Source of the DNA: Chara braunii | Lineage: Eukaryota > Streptophyta > Charophyceae > Charales > Characeae | Reading direction: 5' to 3' | NCBI GenBank assembly: GCA_003427395.1 | Contig: BFEA01000694.1 | Coordinates: 612,188-643,025, forward strand | DNA length: 30,838 nt | Part shown: in pieces, positions 1 to 8,872 of the stretch | Layout of the letters: every line of letters begins with the position of its first letter | Numbering within the stretch: position 1 is the first letter of the stretch | Position numbers and translations under genes: made by a program | The notes under the pieces: generated by a model | The model's input: the letters and a program-made list of their open reading frames with translations, nothing else | Databases searched by the model: none | Told to the model about the DNA's origin: nothing

Positions 1-17
1 GTGCTACAAAGCCATGG

Positions 18-105
18 ACACACTGTGGCGAGTGTGTTATGAGGCTGCTTACGCACGCGCATGGTTCCGCAAGTGCCTGGGTTCAAACCCCAACAGCAGC
101 AGTTG
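18..105 (+). repeat. tRNA-like sequence, possible SINE head or tRNA relic
   Basis: A pol III B-box-like stretch lies at about 79-91, inside a T-arm-like hairpin (TGGG, 7-base loop TTCAAAC, CCCA). An A-box-like stretch (TGGCGAGTGTG) begins at 26. The spacing of about 53 bases and the GAGTGNGTTA..AGGC context resemble tRNAs with a long variable arm (Leu or Ser type). I could not build a convincing acceptor stem, so a functional tRNA gene is unlikely. A tRNA-derived SINE head or a decayed tRNA is more plausible. The window starts here, so the 5' context is missing. Confidence 0.3.
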
Positions 106-715
106 CATCCTTAATTTTGATAATATAAATCCGGGAGCGGGGCGAGGCGTGGCAGCGTAGGCGCGTGCGGTGGCCTTGGCCTTGGCGCGCACGCGTCGTG
201 ATACGGCTTCCTTTTTCGCCACGTGGAGCTCTCCTGCTGCAGCACCTTTTCCCGTCGTTTTTCCCGCTTTTTTGCCCGAAAACGCCCCAAAAACAGCCGA
301 AAACCCGACTGTCGGGTTTTGCAGTATTTCGCTGCTGTGCGGTGTGGTGGGTGGGGGCGAGGACCGTTCCCGCTCCGATACCAATGTAGCGGACCCACCA
401 GGTGTGGTGCTCCGCTAGTGACGGAGATGGAGATGGAGGAAGAAGAAGGAGCAAGATGGCATAACGCAGCTTCCCACGCAAGACTCCAACGCACGTACTC
501 CAAAAATGTGCAAGTGAGGAATGAGCCTGAAAACCGACAATGGCTGGGGTATACCCCAGCGGACTGACGGGACTGGACTGGACTGGCTGGTACCGAAAGA
601 GGTACCGACTTGGACTGGTCTACCCCAAATATAACACAGGTCTGTGAGAACAGGCCAAGGGGCTGGTCTCACAGGCCATTCCGAGGTCCGCTACAACATA
701 TGAGAATTGCAATAT
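106..715. other. Unassigned GC-rich stretch with perfect palindromes
   Basis: Open frames of 60-130 codons occur on both strands, but none has a recognisable domain and they overlap, as expected from GC-rich DNA with few stops. Visible structure: a 21-base palindrome at 300-320 (AAAACCCGAC, T, GTCGGGTTTT); a perfect 18-base palindrome at 543-560 (GCTGGGGTATACCCCAGC); repeated GGACT at about 570-586; and an 8-bp hairpin, CTGTGAGA at 642-649 with TCTCACAG at 667-674. I assign no gene. Confidence 0.4.
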
Positions 716-1060
716 AATTTCAATTCAATTTGAGTAAGCTGGGTGAAATTTCAAGTAGAATTTTGGTTTATATTCCGTCCGCATTTGTAATTTTTTATCA
801 AACGTTTCATCTACATCTAAAACTTTTATTAACATTCTTGTTTAAATCGAGTATTTCCAGTGAAATTTCAGTCAAAATTCAATTGTTTTCGTGCAATTTT
901 AATTCAAAGTTAATACTTTTGGTGAAATTTCAGTTCAAAATCGGTTCAAGTTTTTGTTTAAATTTTAAATTTCAGTCTAATTACAATTTTCAGTCCATTT
1001 GAAATGTTTCAAAATTTATCCCATACCTTCAATTTAACTAGTAATTTCAGTCTCAATCAC
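716..1060. repeat. AT-rich degenerate repeat built on TGAAATTTCA
   Basis: The palindrome TGAAATTTCA occurs at 744-753, 861-870 and 923-932. Related AATTTCAGT and TTCAAAAT words fill the space between them. A 90-codon open frame at 730-1002 is explained by this low-complexity composition and has no domain. The stretch 1061-1344 is AT-rich and I see nothing identifiable in it. Confidence 0.4.
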
Positions 1061-1344
1061 AAAAAAACGATGATAATAGGATTGAAATACTCACATTTAG
1101 GTTGAAATGCATTGATTTTAACGGAAAGTTTATAAGTTAGACTTTTTGTTAACTGAAGTTTTCTGCCAAAAACATTTTGGTTGTACCTTGACGTCTACGC
1201 ATCTATCCATGAGTTAAGAAACGTCTTCAACTTTGTTGTTAGCAATAATTTTTTAGTAATGATCGAGAAAAACTTATTGTTATTACTTATGATTAGTTTA
1301 TAGAACTTTGAGAACTGACATATTGAAAGATCTATATATATATC

Positions 1345-2146
1345 GATAAACATATATAAACATCATCAATGTTAAACACTTTTCATAAAGAATATCACGT
1401 TCTTATTTTATAATATTTCTTTGTCTTCTATTACGTGTACAACAATGTTTGCACATAAGGTGGGTAGGTGCATACTCTTTTATGGCATAATGTATCAATT
1501 GTAGTGCATAAATGTACGCATCAAACGACCATAAGAAGTGTCGCATGGTATCACTTTATAGTAGAAATTGTACCTGCACAGTTTCAATTTTTTCTTTTTT
1601 GCAAAACGTTTACAATTTGCATACTTCAATATATATATATATATAAAATAGAACAACACGGTAAACCGTTGGCAAAAAGGGAGAAAACGACAATAAACGA
1701 GGGGTAGTGACAAATTGTTTCGTTGGAGTTTCCTTGAGTTATATATATATATATATATAAACGTCATCGACATTAAGCGCTCCTCAAAAATAATATTACG
1801 CTCTTATTGTATAATCATCCTAAGTCTTTTATCACGTATCTAATACTGTTGTGTATAAGGTCGGTAGGTGCATATTATATATGGCTTGGCATATCTGTTG
1901 CAACAAGTAAATGTAGGCACCAACCGACCAAAAGAAGTGTCAACTGAAACAAAAGAGTTATTCACACTTTGGAATTGGAAAAATAATATGCTCTGTCGTC
2001 CGCAATAAACACTTTTTATATAGGATATTATGCTTTTAATTTTTAATCATCCTCAATCTTCTACTATCACATATCTACCTGTGTTTGCGTATGTGGTCGG
2101 TAGGTGCATACTATTTTATGACTAACCATAGTCATTGCAAAATCAT
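1345..2146. repeat. Three-unit degenerate tandem repeat with internal inverted repeat
   Basis: Three related units begin near 1345, 1740 and 1985. The first two start with a TA-rich run. All three then share a CACTTTT/CGCTCC-type segment, a TCTTATTTTATAAT-like segment and the motif GGTCGGTAGGTGCAT (at 1459, 1859 and 2096, the first with one change). Units 1 and 2 close with an inverted counterpart of that motif. In unit 2, 1859-1871 pairs with 1917-1929 at 12 of 13 positions. In unit 1, 1459-1471 faces 1518-1530 less well. Unit 3 breaks off near 2146, where LINE coding similarity starts, so the LINE junction appears to lie inside the third unit. Confidence 0.55.
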
Positions 2147-2147
2147 A

Positions 2148-5100
2148 CTATTTCAACGACTGTTACCGAAGAATAATGCAGTCCAAATGAAGGAGTTGAA
2201 CCATCCATATCAGTTGGGCTTGCCAATGGCAACCTCCAATGAAGAAATGTGCAGGTACGCAGTGGACTACTACGAAGACATAATGACAAGAAGGAGACCA
2301 TTTGATGACTTGGACGATGATATGTCCCAGCTCACCGCGCTGTGGGATAACTTTTCAGTAAGAGTGTTGGACGAAGGCAGACAGGCGATGGACAGACCGA
2401 TCTCATAATAAGAGCTTCTCCATACAGTCAAAAGGATGGCTCGGGGGAAACCTTCATGAGATGACGGTCTCCCGATGGAATTCTACACAGTCTGTTGGGA
2501 GGTTTTGGCGAAAGACCTGACGGACTTGTTCAATGAAATCTTGGTGGGAGGCAGACTGGGCGAATCAATGAGTAGAGGCGTCATCTCGCTGCTGTACAAG
2601 AAAGGGGACCGCAGCGAGATTCGGAACTGACGTCCGATATCGTTACTGAATGTGGTCTATAAGCTGTTGGCCAGAACTCTTGCCACCAGACTCAGCAGGC
2701 TACTGCCTTGCCTGGTTCAGAGGGATCAAGGGGCGTTCATCCAAGGAAGATCAAATTTTGAGAATGCGGTAACTGCTATCGAAGCGCTGGAGCTCATTGA
2801 CAGAGAAGACTCCGAGATGTTCGTTCTGCTATTGGACCTAGAGAAAGCCTATGATAGGCTAAACTGGACTTTTGTCCTGATAACCCTGAGAGTGGCAGGG
2901 TTCGGTGATCCCTTCTGCAAATGGGTAAAAGCGCTTTATGGGTTTTCGTCGGCAGCAGTCTGTGTCAATGGGGTAATCTCCAAGGAATTTAAGTTGTCAA
3001 GGTCTCTGGGACAGGGCTGCCTCCTAGCTCCGCTCCTTTTTGTCCTGCATCTGGAGCCTCTGCTGTGTAACATTAGGTGCAATCCGAACTCCGTGGGTCT
3101 CAGTATGTTAAATGGGCGGGAGAGCAGAGTTAAAGCGCTGGCCGACGATCTGTTTGCAATATCGGCCAATACGAGGACATCCTTAGAAGCTCTGAAGCAA
3201 TACCTGGTTGACTTCGCTGAGTTTTCTGAGGCGGCAGTCAATTGGAACAAATCAACGTTTTTTCTCCCAAAACAGTTCCAATTGTCGGTTCAGTGGGGAA
3301 TGGATAGGGTACCGACAGATACTGCAGAACGATTTTTAGGGGTACAGGTGGTGCTAGGTGACTGCTCTTCATCGCAAGAACTGATCCTGGCCACGAAGGT
3401 AAAAGCACGTATCCGCAGTTGGGGTAGAGCGTTCCACTTATCCCTTATAGGCCGAGTGCTGGTTGTTACGGTTTCGGCCTTTTCCCTGCTGTGGTATGTG
3501 GCCACTGTCAGGAGACTATCCCCACCGGTTCTTAATTCGATCAAGAAAGGTTTATCTGGAAACCCGACAGTACAGACGAGGAGAGCTTCATTTGCAAAGT
3601 GGCATGGGACACACTCTGCTCTTCACGGACGGAAGGGGGGCTCTCTCTACTGGATCCGGCTGCACAAAATATTTACCTGCTGGCCAAGTGGGTGGTCAGA
3701 GTGGCGGAGGCGGACCAGGAAACATATTGGGTACTGCTGGCGGAATGCCTGTTGGCAAGAGAATGGAACCTCGCGAGGCCCTCGGATGTTTGGGTTGCCT
3801 TTATGTCGGACTCTTTCACACGCAAGCGCTTATCCTCGAAGTTCTGGCGTGAGGTGTTGGGTGCATGGAGGAAGGCCCAACCATCGCTCTGGTTACCAAC
3901 AAGGTCCAAGACTGAGGTGAGACGTCAGCACCTTTTTGAAAACGAGTGGATCGTGAACGGAGAGGGCCAACCCTTCTCGCTGGGGAAAAGACCAGGGGAG
4001 TTTGGACTGAGTTGGCTGCGAAGAGGTGTATCAACAGTGAGGGATCCGTGGGACGACAACACAAATCGGTGGAAACAAATGTCAGAGATCAAGGAGACGC
4101 TGGGCCAACTGCCTCTTCAAGAGAAACAGGTGGAAAGTCTGAGGGCTGCCATTCCAACTGAGTGGATTAATATCCTTGGCCCAGAGGGCATTGAGCCCCC
4201 AGGGACTTGGTTCCACTGGGAGTTGGAGGAGCCCGGGTGATACTGCAGATTGGAAAGCTGGTCTGAAGAGTTTCCAGGCTGGTGTTGGCTGGAAACTTAC
4301 AGACAAAACCTACCCGATCAACCTACTCTTAGTCGAGAAGGCATGCACTTTCAGTACGGTCTGGGAGGTCTCACAGAGGTAAGGGTGAGAATAAGGCCGC
4401 CTCCCGAGGAAGGGCTACCAGTGATACCTCAGTTGGTTGCAAATGGAACACCGTTGAGGTGTTTGAGAATTGACCCAGCAGCCTGGGGCTGGCAACTGGG
4501 GGATGAGAAGGTAACAGGCTTGGATAGTCTCAATCCGAAAGTCATCATTCGTAAAAAGCACCATTCCGCTCCTACGCACAGGAGGATTGGCCAGCGATGG
4601 TCCAGGGAGGCTTCAGAGTTATGCCCGTCTTCTGAACAGGAGCTAACCAGGCTCTGGTCTCAGCTACAAGCAATCCTGTCTAAAAAATTGGCTTCCTTGC
4701 TGTGGCTTCAATCCCACCTAGCAGTACCAACGGCTACATGGCTAGCAGAGAGGGGTATGGCGGTCAGCAAGCTCTGTGACAGATACAAAGGTGGGGAGGA
4801 GACTTGGAGCCACCTGTGGTGGGACTGCCCAAGATCCAGGAAGTGGTGGAGGTGGTGGGAAATGCGTTGGAAACGCTGAACAGGATAAGAGGGCTTGCTT
4901 GGACAAAGATGGGTTCTTCTGGGGGTTGTCCCAGCTGGCACCAGTACTACAGAAGGATGGGGGTATATAGCCCAAGTGGGTCGGGCAATTATGATGTGGC
5001 TGATCTGGTTAGATAGGAACTGCCTGAGGTTTCAAGGTGAAAGTTTGGACGAGATTCAGGTTGAAGCCACATTTAAAGGAATGCTCGCCACCTCAATCAG

Positions 5101-5245
5101 AGTGGACTGGGCTCGCAAGGTGAGGCAGTGCGACCAAGGCATAGGCTTAGCCTGGTTCAGGAGTACCTGGGGTCAAGGGAACAACCTATCACATATCTCC
5201 CCGGAGGGGAAGCTGGTATTGTGCCAATGGCTTGGTAACAGTTAG
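2148..5245 (+). pseudogene. LINE-1 pol remnant: reverse transcriptase and C-terminal zf-RVT-like domain
   Basis: The frame beginning near 2148 contains a DYYEDIM linker and then a segment like the K-P-G-D-D-G-L-P motif. YKKGDRSEIRN precedes RPISLLN. Motif A (LLLDLEKAYDRLNW) has its first Asp codon near 2835, motif B (LGQGCLLAPLL) lies near 3009-3038, and motif C reads LADD (Asp pair near 3144-3149) where FADD is usual. VNWNKS and FLGV follow. The tail has LLWLQSHLAVP and CDRYKGGEETWSHLWWDCP, a zf-RVT-like cysteine/histidine segment with one expected Cys missing, then MMWLIWLDRNCLRF. Lesions: in-frame stops at 2406, 2409, 2457 and 2628, a frameshift near 3550, and stops at 4238 and 4877. The reverse transcriptase core is open from about 2631 to 3550. 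It would have copied element RNA at a nicked target; as written it cannot make a full protein. Confidence 0.85.
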
Positions 5246-5730
5246 GTAGGGCAAGCTTGTGAACCAGGACACTCGGTTCCAGTGGGTGGCCATAGTAATC
5301 CGAACAGGGTGGGGACTCGGCTACTTGGAACAATAAGTTCCACCCTGCCAAATTTGACAGGGCCGGAGGCTGGTAACGACCTTGGAGGTCAGTTCAGGTG
5401 GAGAGTGTCATGACACTTCCGGTCGGGGTGGACCGTGTTCTAGTAGTCTAGGGTGTAGGTAGACTAGTAGTGGAATAGAGTTCGTATAGGTAGGTCCCAT
5501 TTTGGCAGTTTAGGAATATTGAATTTGGTGTAAACTCGATGGCGCTCTGGTTACTCAGTATTGGTAGTGTTGGAATGTTGAGAAGCAGTGTTACAGTTAA
5601 CAAGGACGAGCAGTCTAAGCTTAACCGGCTGATGCTGCCGGGATAACACCGGGTGGAATTGTGAGGTCCCCGACCTCAACATGATTTTGGAATATGATGA
5701 ATTGATTTTGGAAAAAAAAAACAAAAAAAA
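5246..5730 (+). other. LINE-1 3' untranslated region and A-rich tail
   Basis: This noncoding sequence lies between the last pol stop and two runs of A separated by a C (about 5712-5730). A small hairpin with GAGGT and ACCTC arms lies near 5664-5680. The GATTTTGG word is repeated just before the tail. No coding potential is visible. Confidence 0.6.
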
Positions 5731-5734
5731 CTAC

Positions 5735-5882
5735 TTAAACCACCAGTACTTCCTAAAGTCGCGTAGCGTTAGTTTCGAAAACGTACGGGCTACTACAGGA
5801 GCGCCCAAATTCATCCAACTAGAAACATTTCTACTCTACTTTTTTCCGCGGCCCATAGCTGGGCCAAGTACTGGTGGTTTAA
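5735..5882. mobile_element. 148-bp MITE-like element with TTAA ends
   Basis: The 17-base sequence TTAAACCACCAGTACTT at 5735-5751 is exactly reverse-complemented at 5866-5882. Both ends therefore carry TTAA, as a TTAA target-site duplication would, leaving a 13-bp perfect terminal inverted repeat (ACCACCAGTACTT). TTAA duplication is characteristic of piggyBac-type transposition. The assignment rests on the ends only, because the interior is noncoding apart from a short GGCCC/GGGCC hairpin near 5850-5864. It begins four bases after the LINE-1 tail. Confidence 0.6.
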
Positions 5883-6617
5883 CGAGGTGATAAGAGCATC
5901 CCCGGGCCCCAACGTCGAAGGCTCCATCTATTGGTGGGGAGCTGCACCTGCTGAAAATCAGGTCCAGCGTCCCTATACAATGATCGAGTCCAGCGTCCCT
6001 ATGCAGTGTTGTGTGGTTATCTCGTACTCAACATCCAATACTGTCTGTCTGTGTTCATTAGTTAGTACATGTCACATGTTGGGAAAAACCTATCCACCTA
6101 TTCTACTGTATCTCAATACTTGCTAAGACATCAAGCGCAATCCTATCAATCAGACCTCAAGACAAAATCATTACGATGATGTGATGTGTGTGACCTGGGA
6201 AGCAGGTCAAGGTGCCCCATACAATGATGTGTAGAAAGGTCGTAGTACACATTTGATTACTAATCTACTGTCTCCAATACGAGCTAAGGCATCAAGCCCA
6301 ATCCCATCGATCAAACCAGAAGACAAAACCCTAACGATGATGTGATGTATTGCCACGTTACTGTAGATAGCAGGGGCATTGATTACTTCCCAGCGGCAGG
6401 GAAGGATTGACCTCCTGCCATTGAAGCCTAACCCTAACGAAAAGCATTCTCATAAATCACCACAACAAGCAATCATCAAAACACACCACAAAACAGATCA
6501 GACACATAAAAACCCTAAACAACCTACCTCCCACCTGAGGAACAGTCAACATTCCTTATTGATTGAAATCGAGGGTCGGATGACTACAATCAACAGAGGG
6601 GACATCTACTATCCTAC
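5883..6617. repeat. Tandem duplication of about 90 bp within unassigned sequence
   Basis: The segments 6102-6189 and 6264-6350 are clearly related; both start TCTACTGT and end near GATGATGTGATGT. They are offset by about 162 bases, and weaker similarity extends to their left (TTAGTACA near 6061, GTAGTACA near 6242). GTCCAGCGTCCCTAT is duplicated at about 5963 and 5989. From 6360 to 6617 I see only A/C-rich sequence. No gene is supported. Confidence 0.5.
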
Positions 6618-7562
6618 TCAGATCTGCTGCCAGACATCGAGGAGCGGTTCAACATTGAAAAAGAAGGGGCGGGGGACGATAAAACGATTTTTCAACACTA
6701 ATCCCCTCCTCCCCGTCCTCCTCAGATCCCCACTCCTCTCCCCCTGTGATGATGTTGTTGTTGTTGCGGCTGTTGTCACTATTGTTGTTGTCGCCGCCAG
6801 CGGTGCAGGCGCCGTTGTCTTTGTCGTTGTTGTTGTTACTGTTGTTGTTGATGTCTCAGTCGTCGTTGTCGCCACTGTAAAAAACGAGGCTGCCTGGACC
6901 AGTGTCTCCACCATTGTTGGAATTAACGCCGTCATGTAGTCTTTGTTCTTGTTGTTGTTGTTGACGTCATCGTCAACGATGTCGATGTTGTTCTTGTTGT
7001 TGATGTTATTGTTGTTGTTGTAATAGTTGTTATTGTTGTTATTGTTGTTGTTGTTGTTGTCCACACCATTGTTGCCATCGTCATCACTGTTTGCCCCCGT
7101 GTCACTATTGATGATAATGTTGTTGTCGATGATGCTGTTGTTGTTGTTGTTGTTGTTGTTGTCGTTGACCTGCGCTCTGGTCTTTGCCGCTGATATCATC
7201 GATGTCGTCATGTCTCCTATACCACCGCGGTCGTAGTAGCTATCGGAGAGTGCTCGCTCTTCTCTGAAGAGATCGTAGCATCTACGTGTGATCCCCTGCT
7301 CCCGCTCCCAATCGATGATGTTATTAAGCAGAGCATCCAGTCCCTCCTCCATCGCCCAAATAATGTCCATCATATGCTGGGACATATCCTCCAGCCAATC
7401 AGCCATCAAAGCTCCGCCCCCTCGGACCTCAGATGGTTGGTTTGCTGGAGATGACATCACCCGCACAATCTATTGCAGCTGAAGCCTCCCATCCTCCAGA
7501 TCAGACAACCATGCCTCCGCTCGCTATTGTTGATCTTCATTCGACGCCATCATATCTGCCAT
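6618..7562 (-). pseudogene. Broken minus-strand frame with poly-Asn expansion, unknown family
   Basis: On the minus strand a protein-like frame can be followed from an ATG at 7562 (MADMMASNEDQQ). It passes through TAG stops at 7524-7526 and 7470-7472 and then stays open for 282 codons to 6618. The first part is compositionally ordinary: acidic, with MADWLEDMSQHMMDIIWAME and a segment ending RRCYDLFREERALSDSYYDR. After about residue 130 it becomes long Asn runs, then Thr-rich sequence, produced by AAC-type trinucleotide repeats. The short tail is basic. I do not recognise the family. The N-terminal part could belong to a transposon protein or an expressed gene. The stops just upstream suggest decay, although translation could start at an internal Met (7466 or later). 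Confidence 0.35.
6745..7165. repeat. Interrupted (GTT)n trinucleotide microsatellite
   Basis: Plus-strand GTT/GTC/GCC triplets dominate about 420 bases, interrupted by unique segments such as 6880-6940. On the minus strand they encode the Asn and Thr runs of the overlapping broken frame. The triplet phase is largely kept, which is consistent with past coding constraint but does not prove it. Confidence 0.8.
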
Positions 7563-7850
7563 ATTTCCTACCGCGTCGCTTTTGTTGCATATTGATCGTC
7601 GCCCCACTTCTTCACACCAAACGTTCTCCTACTTTCCCGCCAATAGATTCACATGGAGAATCTGTCATGTTAGCGTTACATGCGACGTGCGGCGGGACCT
7701 TTAACCTAGCCAAAAGCCACCTGACACGGTGACGTGGCCAGTCGCTCGAAGGGCAGTCGGGCCTTGCCGGCTGTGATCGCTCAGAGCATTAGCGCTCCTC
7801 ACGATGCGGCGGTCGTGGGCTGCTGAACGGTAAACATTGGTCCCTGACAA
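7563..7850. other. Unassigned spacer
   Basis: I see no convincing gene or repeat in this stretch. If the minus-strand frame ending at 6618 is or was a gene, this would be its upstream region, but I could not pick out a minus-strand TATA element with any confidence. Confidence 0.3.
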
Positions 7851-7908
<58 letters not shown>

Positions 7909-7928
7909 ATCTATCTATATACACACAC

Positions 7929-7961
<33 letters not shown>

Positions 7962-7964
7962 CAC
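7851..7964. repeat. Compound microsatellite (CT)n-(CTAT)n-(AC)n-(AT)n
   Basis: A long CT run (about 7851-7908) passes into CTAT repeats, a short AC run and two AT runs around a GTAT. This is pure low-complexity DNA; the short open frames in it have no meaning. Confidence 0.9.
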
Positions 7965-8249
7965 CTAAAGTGAACAGCAGGCCTTGCGTGACACCCCCCC
8001 TGGGCCCAACAGAAACTGGTGGTCACTGCGACTGTTGTTGGCTGGCCTCGCAGGCACGTCGCTTTTTTATTTTTCCATTTTCCATGCCAGGGCGAGTTCC
8101 AGAAGGATCTGGAACGGGCTTGTGATAAGCGGGGATCTGTACTTTGCGGCTTCACTTACCCTTCGGAGTAAAACCCGACGGAAGCCATGAAGCACGAATC
8201 TTAGGTGATAAAAAAGGCGGGGTTCATTTTTCATTTTTAAGGATTAAAT

Positions 8250-8872
8250 TCATGCATCTTTCGGAAATCGCCCAAGTCCTCGTTCAAATTAGCACTCCGT
8301 GCGGACGGTTAGTGACCTCGCAGAGGAATCCAAAAAACAATTTGGAATTTTGGTTGTCGGCATTCAATTTTCTTCGTGCTAAAGCGCACGTGACTATTTT
8401 GAATTCTTGCATGCCGCGTAAACTCAACTCCCGCTTTGCACGTGCGCACCATCTTCCCCTCTGGTTGAGCGTTCCTCCTTGCACGTCCCTTTGTCTTCCC
8501 CTAACTTTGCGTCTGATCCTCCCCTTACCTTTCGGTGCGATTGATTGGTCGTTAGTTGGTATCGGCGGATTGATGCCGCAAAAGCGAACTTATGTGTCCG
8601 GCTTGGACGACCACTCCAATTGAATGAAATTGTTGATTTTTTCGTCTCCTTCAATCCTTATGGAACCTCCTACCTTCTTTTGTCCTGCTCATCTACACCC
8701 CTTGTGGCCGCACCACACGTTGGCACATTGCCGCCTTCCACGCTATAAATTCTCGCAGCCCCTTCCTCTCCTCCTCTTTGATTTCGGTTGCAATGTTGCG
8801 CGAGCTATGAGTGAAGACCGCTACGCCGAACAGGCTAAACGTGCACAAGTGACAGGTGGAGTGACGGCGTGA
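8250..8872 (+). promoter_or_regulatory. Candidate plant-type promoter with TATA box, pyrimidine patch and two G-boxes
   Basis: CTATAAAT at 8743-8750 is followed at 8759-8779 by an almost pure pyrimidine patch, an arrangement typical of plant core promoters. Upstream are CACGTG G-box cores at 8387-8392 and 8439-8444 and a CATGCA (RY-type) word near 8254. The first ATG downstream (8793) opens a five-codon frame that overlaps a 21-residue frame at 8807-8872 (begins MSEDRYAEQAKRAQ). That frame contains ACAG followed by GTGGAG, a possible splice donor. A possible acceptor, TTTTTGCAG, lies at 9262-9270, but the joined frame closes quickly. I cannot identify a product, so this is only a promoter-like arrangement. 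Confidence 0.3.

Larger units (their letters stand above)
2147..5730 (+). mobile_element. LINE-1: 5'-truncated non-LTR retrotransposon (zf-RVT type)
   Basis: This element contains reverse transcriptase, a Trp-rich C-terminal domain, about 480 bp of 3' untranslated sequence and an A-rich tail at about 5711-5730. Coding similarity starts in the linker that precedes reverse transcriptase in plant LINEs, so the apurinic-type endonuclease and any ORF1 are missing. 5' truncation is usual for target-primed reverse transcription. The left junction falls inside a tandem repeat unit near 2146. I could not identify a target-site duplication, partly because another small element starts four bases after the tail. 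The coding part is broken, so the copy is not autonomous. Confidence 0.85.

Noticed and set aside
49-503. Minus-strand proteins of 111-132 residues near the left end
   Set aside because: Three overlapping frames have no domain, lie in GC-rich sequence with palindromes and look like chance openings.
2936-4306. Antisense frames inside LINE-1
   Set aside because: They are shadows of the reverse transcriptase coding strand without independent similarity.
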